From an uncultured Gammaproteobacteria bacterium (GTDB lineage: Bacteria > Pseudomonadota > Gammaproteobacteria > Francisellales > CACEW01): a DNA stretch of 43,452 nt. Under the pieces are notes generated by a model. That model did not search any database. It was not told the DNA's origin and saw nothing but the letters and a program-made list of their open reading frames with translations. The stretch is from positions 1 to 43,452 of the forward strand of contig CACEWE010000013.1 of NCBI GenBank assembly GCA_902563055.1. Reading direction: 5' to 3'. Of the stretch, positions 7,675-17,292 are shown in pieces. Position numbers and translations under genes: made by a program. Position 1 is the first letter of the stretch. Each line of letters begins with the position of its first letter.

Positions 7675-8781
7675 ATGTCTAAGGTTTCTATCGGTAAAAC
7701 ATTCGGTTCCATCTATTTTATACTCGGTACTTCTATTGCTGCGGGTATGCTTGGCTTGCCTATTGTTATGGCGCACAATCATTTTTATACAACAATGGTG
7801 ATGTTATTCACTGCCTGGGCTTTAATGACTACAGGAGCTTGGTGTTTTTTGCAGGTTAATTTAGGTTTTAAAGAAGGCGCCAACATTATTACCATGACCA
7901 GAGCGCTTTTGCCGCGCTATGTGGTTTGGTTTACGTGGTTAGCCTATTTGCTGCTGCTTTATAGTTTGATTTGTGCCTATTTAGCTGCCAGTGGCGATTT
8001 GTTGCAAACCTTGTGTATACATTTTCATATTCAATTACCCAGATGGCTTGCGACGGTTGCAGCTTGTAGTTTATTGGGCGCTATTGTCTATAAAGGTATT
8101 GCCTATGTGGATATGAGTAATCGGGTGCTCATGAGTATCAAGCTGGTGGTTTGTTTAGTCATTATCAGCTTTGTTTTTCCGCATGATAGGCTCTATGCCC
8201 TTACCTTGGGTGATTATAAATGGCGCATGAATGGCTTTTTGGTCATGATTTGTTCCTTTGGTTATGCGGTGATTATTCCTAGCATTCGCTCCTATGTTGG
8301 TGATGCGAGAAGGCAGCTGAATCAGATTGTTATTTTGGGCTCTTTTTTACCATTAGTTTTATATTTATTATGGATCGCGGTGGTTCAGGGGGCGATTGCG
8401 CGCGCAGGAAGCGATGGTTTGATCGCCATGGCCAATGTTGCTAATACCAATTCCTTGTTAATGGCGCAGTTGGTGGCTATTAGCCATCGTCCAGTGCTTG
8501 TATCCTTTAGTGTGGTATTTGTATCTATTTGTTCCTTAACAGGATTTCTTGGGGTATCAGTGGCTCTGATGCATGGTTTGGCAGATGGTTTAAAGGTGGA
8601 TCGAAATAGTAAGGCTAAGCGTTCTTTGGCGCTCTATACCTGGTTATTGCCTATAATAATTGTTATTTACAAGCCGGAAATATTTCTAGCAGCCTTGTCT
8701 TACGCGGGTTTTTGTTGTGTCTATATTTTAATGATTTTGCCAATGGTGCTTTATTATTTACAGTCTAAAAAAAGGGGTTAA
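7675..8781 (+). CDS. aromatic amino acid permease, TyrP/Mtr family
   Basis: 368 residues with about 10-11 hydrophobic helices. The first helix carries the family signature (FILGTSIAAGMLGLPIVMA, about 16-34), which matches the TyrP/Mtr/TnaB pattern GTxIGAGMLAMP, and SFGYAVIIPSIRSYVGD appears mid-protein. These are proton-coupled inner-membrane importers of tyrosine or tryptophan. The exact substrate cannot be read from sequence. It begins 17 bases after ugd with a G5 ribosome binding site and is followed 3 bases later by an aminotransferase, so the two are probably co-transcribed. It may be read through from the arn operon. It is slightly shorter than E. coli TyrP (403 residues). Confidence 0.85.
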   Translation: MSKVSIGKTFGSIYFILGTSIAAGMLGLPIVMAHNHFYTTMVMLFTAWALMTTGAWCFLQVNLGFKEGANIITMTRALLPRYVVWFTWLAYLLLLYSLICAYLAASGDLLQTLCIHFHIQLPRWLATVAACSLLGAIVYKGIAYVDMSNRVLMSIKLVVCLVIISFVFPHDRLYALTLGDYKWRMNGFLVMICSFGYAVIIPSIRSYVGDARRQLNQIVILGSFLPLVLYLLWIAVVQGAIARAGSDGLIAMANVANTNSLLMAQLVAISHRPVLVSFSVVFVSICSLTGFLGVSVALMHGLADGLKVDRNSKAKRSLALYTWLLPIIIVIYKPEIFLAALSYAGFCCVYILMILPMVLYYLQSKKRG

Positions 8782-8784
8782 ACT

Positions 8785-9915
8785 ATGATAGTTAAAACGG
8801 ATGATCACGATAAAGTATGTTTCCATGGTGGGGCTTTTTTTCAAGGAATTGGCGAAGACTGTCAAACGCTTGAGCGACGAAATGATATTATTAATGCCGA
8901 TGTATTAGATGCTTGGTTTGATCCTTCTCCTAAGGTTCTAGAAGCTATAACTGCACATTTGCCTTGGATTGCACGTACTTCTCCACCAACAAATTGCACA
9001 GGTTTAATTGATGCTATTGCAACTGCACGAGGGGTGCCTTCATCTTGTATTTTACCAGGGGCTGGTTCTTCTGATTTGATTTTTTTAGCGCTTAGGCATT
9101 ATATAAAAAAAAGCAGCAAGGTTTTAATTCTTGACCCTATGTATGGCGAGTATGCCCATATTTGCAAACAGGTTATAGGCTGTGACTTAGACTATTTTCC
9201 TTTACATTTGGAAGATCAATTTCAAATAAACATCAAGACTTTATCCCAGCAGTTACTGTCGAAGTCTTATGATATGGTTATCATGGTCAACCCCAATAGT
9301 CCAACGGGGCAATATCTAGATCAGCAAGTTTTTCAGGATTTAATTGCTCAAATTCCTAATAAGACGATGTTTTGGATTGATGAAACTTATATTGAATATG
9401 TTGGTAGTGCATATTCTTTAGAATCTTTTGCGTGTATGCGTGAAAATGTTATTGTGTGTAAGTCGATGTCCAAGGTTTATGCGCTTTCTGGGTTTCGTGC
9501 TGCATATTTATGCGCCAGTGCTGCATTGATAGAGCCTTTGCGTTTATTAAATCCGCCATGGAGCGTAAGCCTTCCTGGACAAATTGCGGCAATATATGCA
9601 TTACAGGACCCATCCTATTACCAAGAGAAGTATCAACAAACCCTTTTGGCAGGAAAGGATATGCAGCAGGAATTAGAGTCTATGGGGATACGGGTTATAC
9701 CGAGTGTTGCAAGTTTTTTATTAATGTTTTTGCCTTCGGCTGGGCCAAGTGCTCAAACAGTGGTTCAGGCAGCACAAAAGCAGGGAGTGTACTTAAGAGA
9801 TGCTTCTAATATGGGTAGAGGTCTAGGTACACATGCATTGCGCAGTGCAATTAAAGGTCCTTTAGAAAATAAGAAAATTATTTCAGTTATAAAATCTGCA
9901 CTTTCTTCAGTTTGA
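8785..9915 (+). CDS. HisC-like PLP-dependent aminotransferase of unknown substrate
   Basis: 376 residues of fold-type I aminotransferase, closest in pattern to histidinol-phosphate aminotransferase and threonine-phosphate decarboxylase (CobD). Visible: N170 in VNPNSPTG, D199 in FWIDETYIEY, the PLP lysine K230 in CKSMSKVYALSGFR, and a C-terminal arginine (LRSAIKGP). The N-terminal extension HGGAFFQGIGEDCQTLERR and the motif INADVLDAWFDPSP (36-49) are not typical of HisC itself and suggest a separate subfamily. No histidine or cobalamin genes are nearby. Directly after an aromatic amino acid permease, a role in aromatic amino acid or related amine metabolism is possible but unproven. The ribosome binding site is AAAGGGG. 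Confidence 0.75.
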   Translation: MIVKTDDHDKVCFHGGAFFQGIGEDCQTLERRNDIINADVLDAWFDPSPKVLEAITAHLPWIARTSPPTNCTGLIDAIATARGVPSSCILPGAGSSDLIFLALRHYIKKSSKVLILDPMYGEYAHICKQVIGCDLDYFPLHLEDQFQINIKTLSQQLLSKSYDMVIMVNPNSPTGQYLDQQVFQDLIAQIPNKTMFWIDETYIEYVGSAYSLESFACMRENVIVCKSMSKVYALSGFRAAYLCASAALIEPLRLLNPPWSVSLPGQIAAIYALQDPSYYQEKYQQTLLAGKDMQQELESMGIRVIPSVASFLLMFLPSAGPSAQTVVQAAQKQGVYLRDASNMGRGLGTHALRSAIKGPLENKKIISVIKSALSSV

Positions 9916-9950
9916 TCATGGACTTTGCTAGCTGGTTTGTATAGAAGGAT

Positions 9951-10946
9951 ATGGGGGCGGTAATGGTAGATATTGCAATAATTGGCGCTGGTCTTTCTGG
10001 ATTAACTTTAGCCCATAAGCTTAAAGGGGTGGGTGATGTAAGGGTTTATGAGCAAGCAGATCGTTGCGGTGGTAGAATGGTCAGCGTGAATGTTGAAGAT
10101 TATGCTTTTGATTATGGTGCGCAGTTTTTCAAGGTTAAGACGGCAGGTTTTGCTGATTTTATCAAACCGATGATTGATCGTGGTGTGATTGCACCATGGC
10201 ATGCGCGTTTTGTAGAGTTTGAGGAGCATCATATCACTTGGCGGCGCCAGTGGGATGACCAGGTTCCAAATTATGTATGTGTGCCCGGGATGGGTGCTTT
10301 AGCGGAGGCTTTAGCACAAGAGGTATCTGTGCAACTCAATACCCAGGTGCATCGTATTGAAAAAGAGCGCACTTGGGCGCTGTATGATCAAGATGGAGGA
10401 CTGATTACAGAGGCGGACTGGGTGGTTTCTACACTTCCGGCAGCAAATGCGCTGCGTTTATTGCCAGCGTGTTTTGCCCATCGTGCGGCTATGGACCGTA
10501 TTGAGATGCAGGCGTGTTTTTCTTTAATGTTGGGTTTTAAAAATCCTTTGGATTTAGACTTTGATGCGGCTTTAGTGCGTGGGGCGGATATTAGTTGGAT
10601 ATCGGTTAATAGTTCAAAGCCAGGGCGTGATAGTGGCTATAGCTTATTGGTACATGCGACCAATCGCTGGGCTGATTGCCATATGAATGACCAAGCATCA
10701 GAGATTATGGCGTATTTGTGTAATCAAACAACTACGGTGTTATCACAAACGGTGGCACATGCTGATCATATGAGTTTGCACCGCTGGCCGTATGCCAATG
10801 TGGCTAAGCACAAACAACAGCAAATTTATATGGATCCTTGTGCCCAGTTAGCAGCATGTGGTGATTGGTGTATTCAGGGGCGTATTGAGGCGGCATATGA
10901 AAGTGCAGCGCTGCTTGGTTTAGAAATAGAAAAAGTTATGCATTAA
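9951..10946 (+). CDS. NAD(P)/FAD-dependent amine oxidase-like protein (renalase type)
   Basis: 331 residues. The N-terminal FAD-binding motif is IAIIGAGLSGLTLAHKL (about 8-24), followed by VYEQADRCGGRMVSV, a GG-R motif of flavin amine oxidases, and FDYGAQFFKVK. The C-terminal flavin-contact region is LAACGDWCIQGRIEAAYESA. The family includes renalase-like oxidoreductases, which act on reduced nicotinamide isomers or amines; the substrate is unknown here. The start is ambiguous. ATG 9951 is only 1 base after AGAAGGA, whereas ATG 9963 (MVDIAIIGAG) has the same element 13 bases away but gives the more usual N terminus. It stands first in a run with an SDR and a photolyase. Confidence 0.8.
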   Translation: MGAVMVDIAIIGAGLSGLTLAHKLKGVGDVRVYEQADRCGGRMVSVNVEDYAFDYGAQFFKVKTAGFADFIKPMIDRGVIAPWHARFVEFEEHHITWRRQWDDQVPNYVCVPGMGALAEALAQEVSVQLNTQVHRIEKERTWALYDQDGGLITEADWVVSTLPAANALRLLPACFAHRAAMDRIEMQACFSLMLGFKNPLDLDFDAALVRGADISWISVNSSKPGRDSGYSLLVHATNRWADCHMNDQASEIMAYLCNQTTTVLSQTVAHADHMSLHRWPYANVAKHKQQQIYMDPCAQLAACGDWCIQGRIEAAYESAALLGLEIEKVMH

Positions 10947-10955
10947 GGCGGGTAT

Positions 10956-11669
10956 ATGAGCAATATTGCAATTATAGGAAGTTCTGGATCTATAGGCTCT
11001 GCTTTACTTAAAGCGCTTTATGAGAAAGATCCAGAGGCAAATCTTTATGGGTTTTCGCGTTCTGATGTTGAAAATACAGACCATTTTCAGCAAGTATGTA
11101 TTGACTATCAAGATGAGGAAAGCATTGCCAAGGCTGCACAGGAGGCTTGTGCATCAGGCCCGCTTGACTTAGTTATAGTGGCAACAGGAGTATTGCATCA
11201 AGGAGATCTCCTTCCTGAGAAGTCTGTAAAGGAAATAAAGGCCAGTCAAATGGCTAAAGTACTAGAGGTTAATACGATTTTTCCAGCTCTTGTAGCGAAA
11301 CACTTTTTACCCAAAATGCAAAAGAAAACACCGGCTACTTTTGCTGCATTATCCGCCCGGGTTGGCAGTATTAGTGATAATCGACTTGGTGGCTGGTATG
11401 CCTATCGTGCATCTAAGGCGGCACTGAATATGACGATAAAAAATTTGGCGATAGAATATGGTCGTTTGTACAAAGCCTTAAAAATAGTATCTTTGCATCC
11501 AGGGACCGTGCAAAGCACTTTATCAAAACCCTATAGTGCTCATGTGGCGCCGGAAAAATACTTTACACCAGAGGAGGCAGCCAGTAAGCTTCTTAATGTT
11601 TTAGAACATTTGCAATTTGAGGATAGTGGCAAGTGTTTTGCTTGGGATCAAAGTGAAATACTTCCCTGA
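10956..11669 (+). CDS. short-chain dehydrogenase/reductase
   Basis: 237 residues, a classical SDR with a Rossmann fold. The coenzyme motif near the N terminus is IGSSGSIGSAL (7-17). The catalytic triad region shows the serine in LSARVGSIS, then YAYRASK with Tyr and Lys, then LHPGTVQS after the active site. It resembles the C-factor (CsgA)-like SDRs often found beside photolyases; that association is from memory of gene neighbourhoods, not tested. The substrate is unknown. It starts 9 bases after the FAD oxidoreductase (GGCGGG ribosome binding site) and ends 36 bases before the photolyase, so the three are probably co-expressed. Confidence 0.85.
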   Translation: MSNIAIIGSSGSIGSALLKALYEKDPEANLYGFSRSDVENTDHFQQVCIDYQDEESIAKAAQEACASGPLDLVIVATGVLHQGDLLPEKSVKEIKASQMAKVLEVNTIFPALVAKHFLPKMQKKTPATFAALSARVGSISDNRLGGWYAYRASKAALNMTIKNLAIEYGRLYKALKIVSLHPGTVQSTLSKPYSAHVAPEKYFTPEEAASKLLNVLEHLQFEDSGKCFAWDQSEILP

Positions 11670-11705
11670 AAACATAGTCTTTGTTTATAAATATAGGAGT
11701 AGTCT

Positions 11706-13133
11706 ATGGATAAGCCTGATGTGCTCTATTGGTTTCGTCAAGATTTGCGGTTGACCGATAATCCTGCCTTGCAAGAAGCAGCCGCAAGAGGGAGGGTATT
11801 GCCGGTTTACATTCTCGATGATCATCATGCTAAAGAATATAAGATGGGTGCTGCAAGTCGTTTTTGGTTACATCATTCTATAAGCGCGCTTAGACAGCAG
11901 CTTGATGATAAACTCTCACTTTTTTCTGGCGACCCTATGGAGTGTATCGCACGGTTGTGCAAACGTTATGCTATTAAAACCGTTGTTTGGAATCGTTGTT
12001 ATGAACCATGGCGTATGGGTCGAGATACAAAAATTAAAGCATCCTTGGCACAGCAAGGTATTGAAGTGCAGACCTATAATGGTTCTTTGTTATGGGAGCC
12101 ATGGCAGGTGTTAAAGCGAGATCAAAGTCATTACAAAGTATTTACACCCTTTTTCAGAAAAGGTGCACTTATGGCTGCTCCTCCCAGGGAGCCACTTAAG
12201 CAGCCAGAGTCTTTAGAATTATTCCAAGATCAAACAGAGAGCGTATCCTTAGAGTCCTTAGGTTTGCTGCCAAAGCATAACTGGGATAAAGGCTTGCAAA
12301 CCCACTGGAATATAGGAGAGAAAGGAGCATGGCAGGCACTGGATGTGTTTCTTAAAAATGGCTTAAGCAATTATAAAAAGGGGCGAGATTTTCCAGCTCA
12401 AAAACATTTTTCTCAGCTTTCGCCGCATTTACACTTTGGTGAAATATCGCCAAATCAAGTGTGGTACAGTACTTTAGCCAATCGACAAGACAGTGATAGT
12501 GACCACTATTGCAGTGAGTTGGCTTGGCGAGAGTTTTCATATTCTCAGTTATATTTTAATCCCAGCTTGCCAAGTGAGAATTTGCAAGTAAAGTTTAATC
12601 GTTTTCCTTGGCAAGAAAATCAAAGCCATCTTAGGGCCTGGCAAAAAGGTTTAACCGGTATTCCTATGGTAGATGCAGGTATGCGTCAGTTATGGCAAAC
12701 AGGTTTTATGCACAATCGTTTGCGAATGATTGTTGGGTCTTTTTTGGTGAAAAATTTAAGATTGCATTGGCATCATGGTAGAGATTGGTTTTGGGATTGT
12801 TTGGTAGATGCAGATTTAGCCAGCAATAGTGCCAGTTGGCAATGGATTGCAGGTTGTGGCGCTGATGCTGCACCCTATTTTAGAGTATTTAATCCAGTTA
12901 CGCAGGGCCAAAAATTTGATCCTGATGGCGCTTTTATTTCCCGGTATATCCCTGAACTTAAAAATCTTCCCGTACCATATTTGTTTAGTCCCTGGCAGGC
13001 GCCAGAGGAAGTATTGCAAAAAGCAGGTGTCGTTTTAGGGCAAACTTATCCCAAACCTATTGTTGATTTGAAGGCTTCTAGGCAGGGAGCATTAGATGCC
13101 TTTGCTTCATTAAAGGCTAATCCTGATGGCTAA
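11706..13133 (+). CDS. phrB: deoxyribodipyrimidine photolyase
   Basis: 475 residues. The enzyme repairs UV-induced cyclobutane pyrimidine dimers using light energy through FADH- and an antenna chromophore. The N-terminal antenna domain begins VLYWFRQDLRLTDNPAL (6-22). The C-terminal FAD domain shows FRKGALMAAP, LAWREFSY, FMHNRLRMIVGSF and the strongly conserved SNSASWQWIAGCGADAAPYF, followed by FNPVTQGQKFDPDG. All fit a class I CPD photolyase. The start has TAGGAGT 7 bases upstream, an excellent ribosome binding site. The neighbours (FAD oxidoreductase, SDR) suggest a light or oxidative stress module. No regulator of the ChrR/RpoE type is in the window. Confidence 0.95.
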   Translation: MDKPDVLYWFRQDLRLTDNPALQEAAARGRVLPVYILDDHHAKEYKMGAASRFWLHHSISALRQQLDDKLSLFSGDPMECIARLCKRYAIKTVVWNRCYEPWRMGRDTKIKASLAQQGIEVQTYNGSLLWEPWQVLKRDQSHYKVFTPFFRKGALMAAPPREPLKQPESLELFQDQTESVSLESLGLLPKHNWDKGLQTHWNIGEKGAWQALDVFLKNGLSNYKKGRDFPAQKHFSQLSPHLHFGEISPNQVWYSTLANRQDSDSDHYCSELAWREFSYSQLYFNPSLPSENLQVKFNRFPWQENQSHLRAWQKGLTGIPMVDAGMRQLWQTGFMHNRLRMIVGSFLVKNLRLHWHHGRDWFWDCLVDADLASNSASWQWIAGCGADAAPYFRVFNPVTQGQKFDPDGAFISRYIPELKNLPVPYLFSPWQAPEEVLQKAGVVLGQTYPKPIVDLKASRQGALDAFASLKANPDG

Positions 13134-13270
13134 ACATATCCTTTTGCCTCAAGCCTTGAACTGATCCTTTCTTTAGGTAATTCTCTTTGCAGGTAAGGTT
13201 TATGTCTAGGTTTGAATTCTATGTATAAGTCATTGAAAAAGTATAAAACAAAAATGGTGTATAAAAGTAC

Positions 13271-13299
13271 TTGCATTTGCCAAAATTAGTTAATAAAAT
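13271..13299 (+). promoter_or_regulatory. candidate sigma-70 promoter of the cyo operon
   Basis: TTGCAT (13271-13276) and TAAAAT (13294-13299) are separated by exactly 17 bases. Transcription would start near 13306, leaving an untranslated leader of about 85 bases before cyoA. The rest of 13134-13390 holds no convincing ORF and no clear terminator for phrB. Confidence 0.5.
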
Positions 13300-13390
13300 C
13301 TAGGCGCTTTTTACACAAAAGATAAATATAGAGGTTTGCTGCTAGAGCTGGCATCAAACGTATGGCGTAAAGCCAAGGGAGATAAAAAAG

Positions 13391-14260
13391 ATGAAAAAGT
13401 TTCTAAGTGTTTTGCTACTAATATTCTTAAGTGCTGTTTGTGTGAACTCTGCATTTGCTGGCTGTGCTGGCGTGGCATGTGCTAAGGGTGTGGTTGCAAT
13501 TCAAGAAAGAAAACTATTATTTAATTCACTTGCCATGATGCTTATTGTGGTGCTCCCGGTTATTTTTATGAGTTTTGCTTTTGCTTATCTTTATCGATCT
13601 TCCAAGAACAAGACAGACTATAAGCCCAACTGGGCACATAATAGTCTTCTTGAGCTTTTTTGGTGGGGCATTCCAACTATTCTCGTTATATTTCTGGGAG
13701 TCATTGTTTGGAAAAAATCTCATAGCCTAGATCCCTATCGTCCCTTAGACATTAAGGGTGATAAAGAAGTTGTTGATGTGGTAGCGCTTAGATGGAAGTG
13801 GTTGTTTATCTATCCCAAAGAGGGTATTGCAACGATTAACGATTTATATTTGCCGGTCAAAAAACAGGTGGAGTTTCATATTACTGCAGATGCTCCCATG
13901 AGTTCTTTTGCTATTCCTCAGCTTGGTGGTCAGATTTATGCCATGGCTGGTATGCGTACCCGATTGCATCTTTATTCAGATGTCATGGGTGCTTTTGACG
14001 GTTTAAACACACAACTTAATGGCGATGGGTTCTCTTACATGCATTTTCCTGCGCATGTGGTAACACAAAAGTCCTTTAATTCCTGGGTGCATAATATGCA
14101 GGATAAAAATAACCCATTAACGCTTCAGGTCTACAAAAAATTATATGATCCGGATATGGATATGCCTGCACAGTATTACTCACAGGTTCCAAAAGGGTTA
14201 TTTATGAAAATTATGATGCAATACATGGAATCAAAAAACTGGTTGCACGAAAAAGTCTAA
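13391..14260 (+). CDS. cyoA: cytochrome bo3 ubiquinol oxidase subunit II
   Basis: 289 residues. It is the periplasmic-facing subunit of the proton-pumping quinol oxidase. It has a signal peptide (MKKFLSVLLLIFLSAV...) and a possible lipidation cysteine at C25 (FAGC, an imperfect lipobox), two membrane helices (about 45-70 and 87-110), then the cupredoxin-like domain. VVALRWKWLFIYP (131-143) and PQLGGQIYAMAGM are typical of quinol oxidase subunit II, which lacks the CuA ligands of cytochrome c oxidases. It is the first gene of cyoABCD with AGGGAGA as ribosome binding site, 16 bases before cyoB. It is shorter at the C terminus than E. coli CyoA (315 residues). Confidence 0.93.
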   Translation: MKKFLSVLLLIFLSAVCVNSAFAGCAGVACAKGVVAIQERKLLFNSLAMMLIVVLPVIFMSFAFAYLYRSSKNKTDYKPNWAHNSLLELFWWGIPTILVIFLGVIVWKKSHSLDPYRPLDIKGDKEVVDVVALRWKWLFIYPKEGIATINDLYLPVKKQVEFHITADAPMSSFAIPQLGGQIYAMAGMRTRLHLYSDVMGAFDGLNTQLNGDGFSYMHFPAHVVTQKSFNSWVHNMQDKNNPLTLQVYKKLYDPDMDMPAQYYSQVPKGLFMKIMMQYMESKNWLHEKV

Positions 14261-14276
14261 GTAAGAGAGGTGACAT

Positions 14277-16292
14277 ATGATATTAGAGACAATTTTACAT
14301 TTGGTTTTCGGTAAGCTCTCCTTAGATGCGCTTCCATCAGATCCTATTACCTTATATGGGGCTGGAGGGGTATTATTTTCGGGCTTGTTTGTCGTTTTAG
14401 CTACGCTTACTTATTTTAAAAAATGGAAATACCTTTGGACTGAATGGATCTGCACGGTAGATCATAAGCGTATTGGTATCATGTACGTTATCTTGGCCTT
14501 TGTGATGTTCTTTAGAGCCTTGGTGCAAGCAATGATGATGCGGGCGCAACAAGCGCTTTCAGTTGGACATGGTCATACAGGCTTTATGGATCCAGCTTAT
14601 TATAACCAGTTTTTCTCTGAGCATGGCGTTATTATGATTTTCTTTGTCGCGATGCCTTTAATATTTGGTATTATCAACATGATTTTGCCTTTACAAATTG
14701 GGGCAAGAGATGTTGCGTATCCTTATCTGAACTCTTTAAGCTTTTGGTTAACAGCGGTTTCTGCTGTTTTAATTATGGCCTCGTTACTCATTGGTAATTT
14801 TGAGCGTGCTGGTTGGCTGGCCTATCCGCCATTGTCTGGCTTAAAGTATAGTCCAGATGTCGGGGTTGATTATTTTATCTGGATACTGCAGATATCCGGG
14901 GTTGGAAGCTTGTTGGCGGGTGTGAACTTTATTGCAACCGTTTTTAAGATGCGCTGTCCGGGCATGACTTGGATGAAAATGCCTATTTTTGTCTGGGCGA
15001 GTTTGGTAGCGATGATTTTAGTTGCATTAGCCTTTCCTATTTTAACGGTGACACTGGGGCTGCTTGCATTGGATAGAATAATGCACATGCATTTTTTCAC
15101 CCAAGACCTCGGTGGTAACATTATGATGTATATCAACATGATATGGGCTTGGGGCCATCCGGAGGTTTATATTCTTATTTTACCGGTTTTTGGCGTGTTT
15201 TCTGAAATTGTTGCAACGTTTTCTAAGAAAAAACTTTTTGGTTATGTGACCATGGTGGTTGCCATTGCTATTATTGGTTTTCTTTCCTTTGTAGTGTGGT
15301 TGCATCACTTTTTTACCATGGGCTCTGGGGCAAACGTGAATGCTTTCTTTGGTATTATGACAATGATTATTGCTATTCCAACAGGGGTTAAGGTATTTAA
15401 CTGGCTCTTTACCATGTTTAGAGGCGATATCCAGTTCTCTACGCCGATGCTCTGGATTATGGCGTTTTTCACAACCTTTGCCATTGGTGGCATGACTGGA
15501 GTTATGATGTCTATTCCACCAGTTGATTTTCAAACCCATAATAGCTTATTTTTGGTTGCGCATTTTCATAATGTTATTATTGGTGGTGTACTGTTTGGCT
15601 TTTTTGCGGGCATTTCTTATTGGTTTCCAAAAGTTTTTGGATTTATGCTTGATGAAAAAAGAGGCAAGTATGCTTTCTGGTTGTGGGTAGTTGGTTTTTA
15701 TCTAGCGTTTATGCCTTTATACCCTCTTGGTCTAATGGGCGCGATGCGCAGAAACTTCCATTTTGAAAATATTGCATACCATCCTTATTTAATCGTAGCG
15801 CTTGTCGGAGCCTTATTAATATTCTTAGGCTTTTTATGTCAGGTTTGGCAGTTGGTGTATAGTTTTATGCACAAAGAGGCATTGCGTGATAAAACGGGCG
15901 ATGCTTGGGGAGTGGGTAGAACACTTGAGTGGTCTGGTTCTTCGCCTATGCCTTTTTACAATTTTGCACATATTCCTACTGTCGAGCAACTTGATGATTT
16001 TTGGTATAAAAAAGAGCATTACAAAGCCCTAGGTCAAGAGTTGCCGGTTCCTGATCACTATGAAGATATCCATATGCCAAAATCTACTTCAGTTGGTTTT
16101 ATTATCTCTGTATTTGCTGCCCTTTTTGGTTTTGCAATGATTTGGCACATGATCATTCCAGGCATTGTTGCAATTTTAGGTATCATCATTACGGTGATTT
16201 TCAAAAGTTATAATCTTGATACTGACTATTATGTCAAAGCTTCAGAGGTTGAAGCGATTGAAAAAGCACATTTGAAGGAGGCACGATCATGA
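14277..16292 (+). CDS. cyoB: cytochrome bo3 ubiquinol oxidase subunit I
   Basis: 671 residues, a heme-copper oxidase catalytic subunit with about 15 membrane helices. Its redox centres are a low-spin heme b, a high-spin heme o3 and CuB. Visible ligands: the CuB histidine-tyrosine pair in [14 protein letters not shown], the double histidine of [11 protein letters not shown], and the heme ligands in [25 protein letters not shown] near the N terminus is also typical. The length matches E. coli CyoB (663). It overlaps cyoC by ATGA, and GAGAGGTGA precedes its start. The heme O synthase gene cyoE that often closes this operon is not found next to it. Confidence 0.97.
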   Translation: MILETILHLVFGKLSLDALPSDPITLYGAGGVLFSGLFVVLATLTYFKKWKYLWTEWICTVDHKRIGIMYVILAFVMFFRALVQAMMMRAQQALSVGHGHTGFMDPAYYNQFFSEHGVIMIFFVAMPLIFGIINMILPLQIGARDVAYPYLNSLSFWLTAVSAVLIMASLLIGNFERAGWLAYPPLSGLKYSPDVGVDYFIWILQISGVGSLLAGVNFIATVFKMRCPGMTWMKMPIFVWASLVAMILVALAFPILTVTLGLLALDRIMHMHFFTQDLGGNIMMYINMIWAWGHPEVYILILPVFGVFSEIVATFSKKKLFGYVTMVVAIAIIGFLSFVVWLHHFFTMGSGANVNAFFGIMTMIIAIPTGVKVFNWLFTMFRGDIQFSTPMLWIMAFFTTFAIGGMTGVMMSIPPVDFQTHNSLFLVAHFHNVIIGGVLFGFFAGISYWFPKVFGFMLDEKRGKYAFWLWVVGFYLAFMPLYPLGLMGAMRRNFHFENIAYHPYLIVALVGALLIFLGFLCQVWQLVYSFMHKEALRDKTGDAWGVGRTLEWSGSSPMPFYNFAHIPTVEQLDDFWYKKEHYKALGQELPVPDHYEDIHMPKSTSVGFIISVFAALFGFAMIWHMIIPGIVAILGIIITVIFKSYNLDTDYYVKASEVEAIEKAHLKEARS

Positions 16293-16876
16293 GCGCACAC
16301 GCAGTAAGTCATGAAAATCATAGCGACTCAACGGATATCCTTGGGTTTTGGTTGTACCTTTTAACCGATTGTGTTTTGTTTGGTGCATTATTTGCAGCTT
16401 TTGTAGTATTGCACCAGCCTGATTCCTTTGGCCCATCTTTAAAGCCGCTCATTGATCTGCATTATGTATTGGCTGAAACGATGTTCCTATTATTTAGTAA
16501 CTTGTCTTTTGGTTTGGCTATTTTGTCCAGCTATAAGAATAAAAAGTCGGCAACCGTAAACTTCTTAGTGCTCACCTTTATACTTGGGCTCGGTTTTGTT
16601 GCTATGGAGATTAACGAATTTATCCATTTAGTGCATGAGGGCTATGTGTGGACCTCTAGCGCTGCGGCGTCCGCATTTTTCACTCTTGTTGGAACCCATG
16701 GTTTACATGTTTCATTTGGTTTGTTGTGGATTGGGGTGATGGTGGCTCAAGTTTGGAAAATGGGCGTTACGCGTGTTACCAATAGACGATTGACCTATCT
16801 TGGTTTATTTTGGAATTTCTTAGACATAGTATGGATTTTTGTCTTTTCTGTAGTTTATCTATTAGGAGCCTTATAA
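16289..16876 (+). CDS. cyoC: cytochrome bo3 ubiquinol oxidase subunit III
   Basis: 195 residues with five membrane helices, as usual for CyoC (204 in E. coli). Typical features are [19 protein letters not shown] near the N terminus, MEINEF (about 110), and [20 protein letters not shown]. It is the structural subunit III of the quinol oxidase. GGAGG precedes the ATG by 7 bases, and the start codon overlaps the cyoB stop (ATGA). The stop codon overlaps the cyoD start as TAATG. Confidence 0.95.
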   Translation: MSAHAVSHENHSDSTDILGFWLYLLTDCVLFGALFAAFVVLHQPDSFGPSLKPLIDLHYVLAETMFLLFSNLSFGLAILSSYKNKKSATVNFLVLTFILGLGFVAMEINEFIHLVHEGYVWTSSAAASAFFTLVGTHGLHVSFGLLWIGVMVAQVWKMGVTRVTNRRLTYLGLFWNFLDIVWIFVFSVVYLLGAL

Positions 16877-17220
16877 TGAGCGATTCAAAATCTTCTTTTC
16901 ATAATATTAACTATGGTATGGCGAAAAAAACATTCAAGACCTACATTATTGGTTTTATGCTATGTATCGTGCTCACACTTATTCCTTTTTATTCTATTAT
17001 CTTAAAGCTTGGTGATAAAAAGACTTTGTTGTGGGTGATCGTCTTGTCTGCAATTGCACAATTTTTTGTACAAGTGATATGCTTTTTGAGAATGAATTAT
17101 CAAAACGAGGAAGCAAAAACAAATGTTCTTAGCTTTATTTTCTCAGGTGTTGTACTGCTGGTTATTATTGGTGGCTCACTATGGATTATGACCAGTTTGA
17201 ACTATTTTATGATGCATTAA
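16876..17220 (+). CDS. cyoD: cytochrome bo3 ubiquinol oxidase subunit IV
   Basis: 114 residues from ATG 16876. The longer open frame from 16810 only reads through cyoC in another phase. Three membrane helices (about 20-40, 50-72, 84-106) and KTYIIGFMLCIVLTLIPF fit CyoD, a small subunit that helps assemble the CuB site. The start overlaps the cyoC stop by one base (TAATG), so translation is coupled. No heme O synthase follows; instead there is a 72-base gap and an unknown membrane protein. Confidence 0.93.
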   Translation: MSDSKSSFHNINYGMAKKTFKTYIIGFMLCIVLTLIPFYSIILKLGDKKTLLWVIVLSAIAQFFVQVICFLRMNYQNEEAKTNVLSFIFSGVVLLVIIGGSLWIMTSLNYFMMH

Positions 17221-17292
17221 GATAATACGCGATTCATTTTTATAAAATTATTTGATAAGCTTTCAATAGTGCATTAAACGACAGGGGGAATT

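Noticed and set aside
15180-15539. Long minus-strand open frame inside cyoB
   Set aside because: It is antisense to a well-conserved catalytic region and has a histidine/asparagine-rich composition typical of shadow frames.
16810-16875. Longer N terminus for CyoD
   Set aside because: It overlaps cyoC coding sequence; the TAATG junction at 16874-16878 gives the expected CyoD start.
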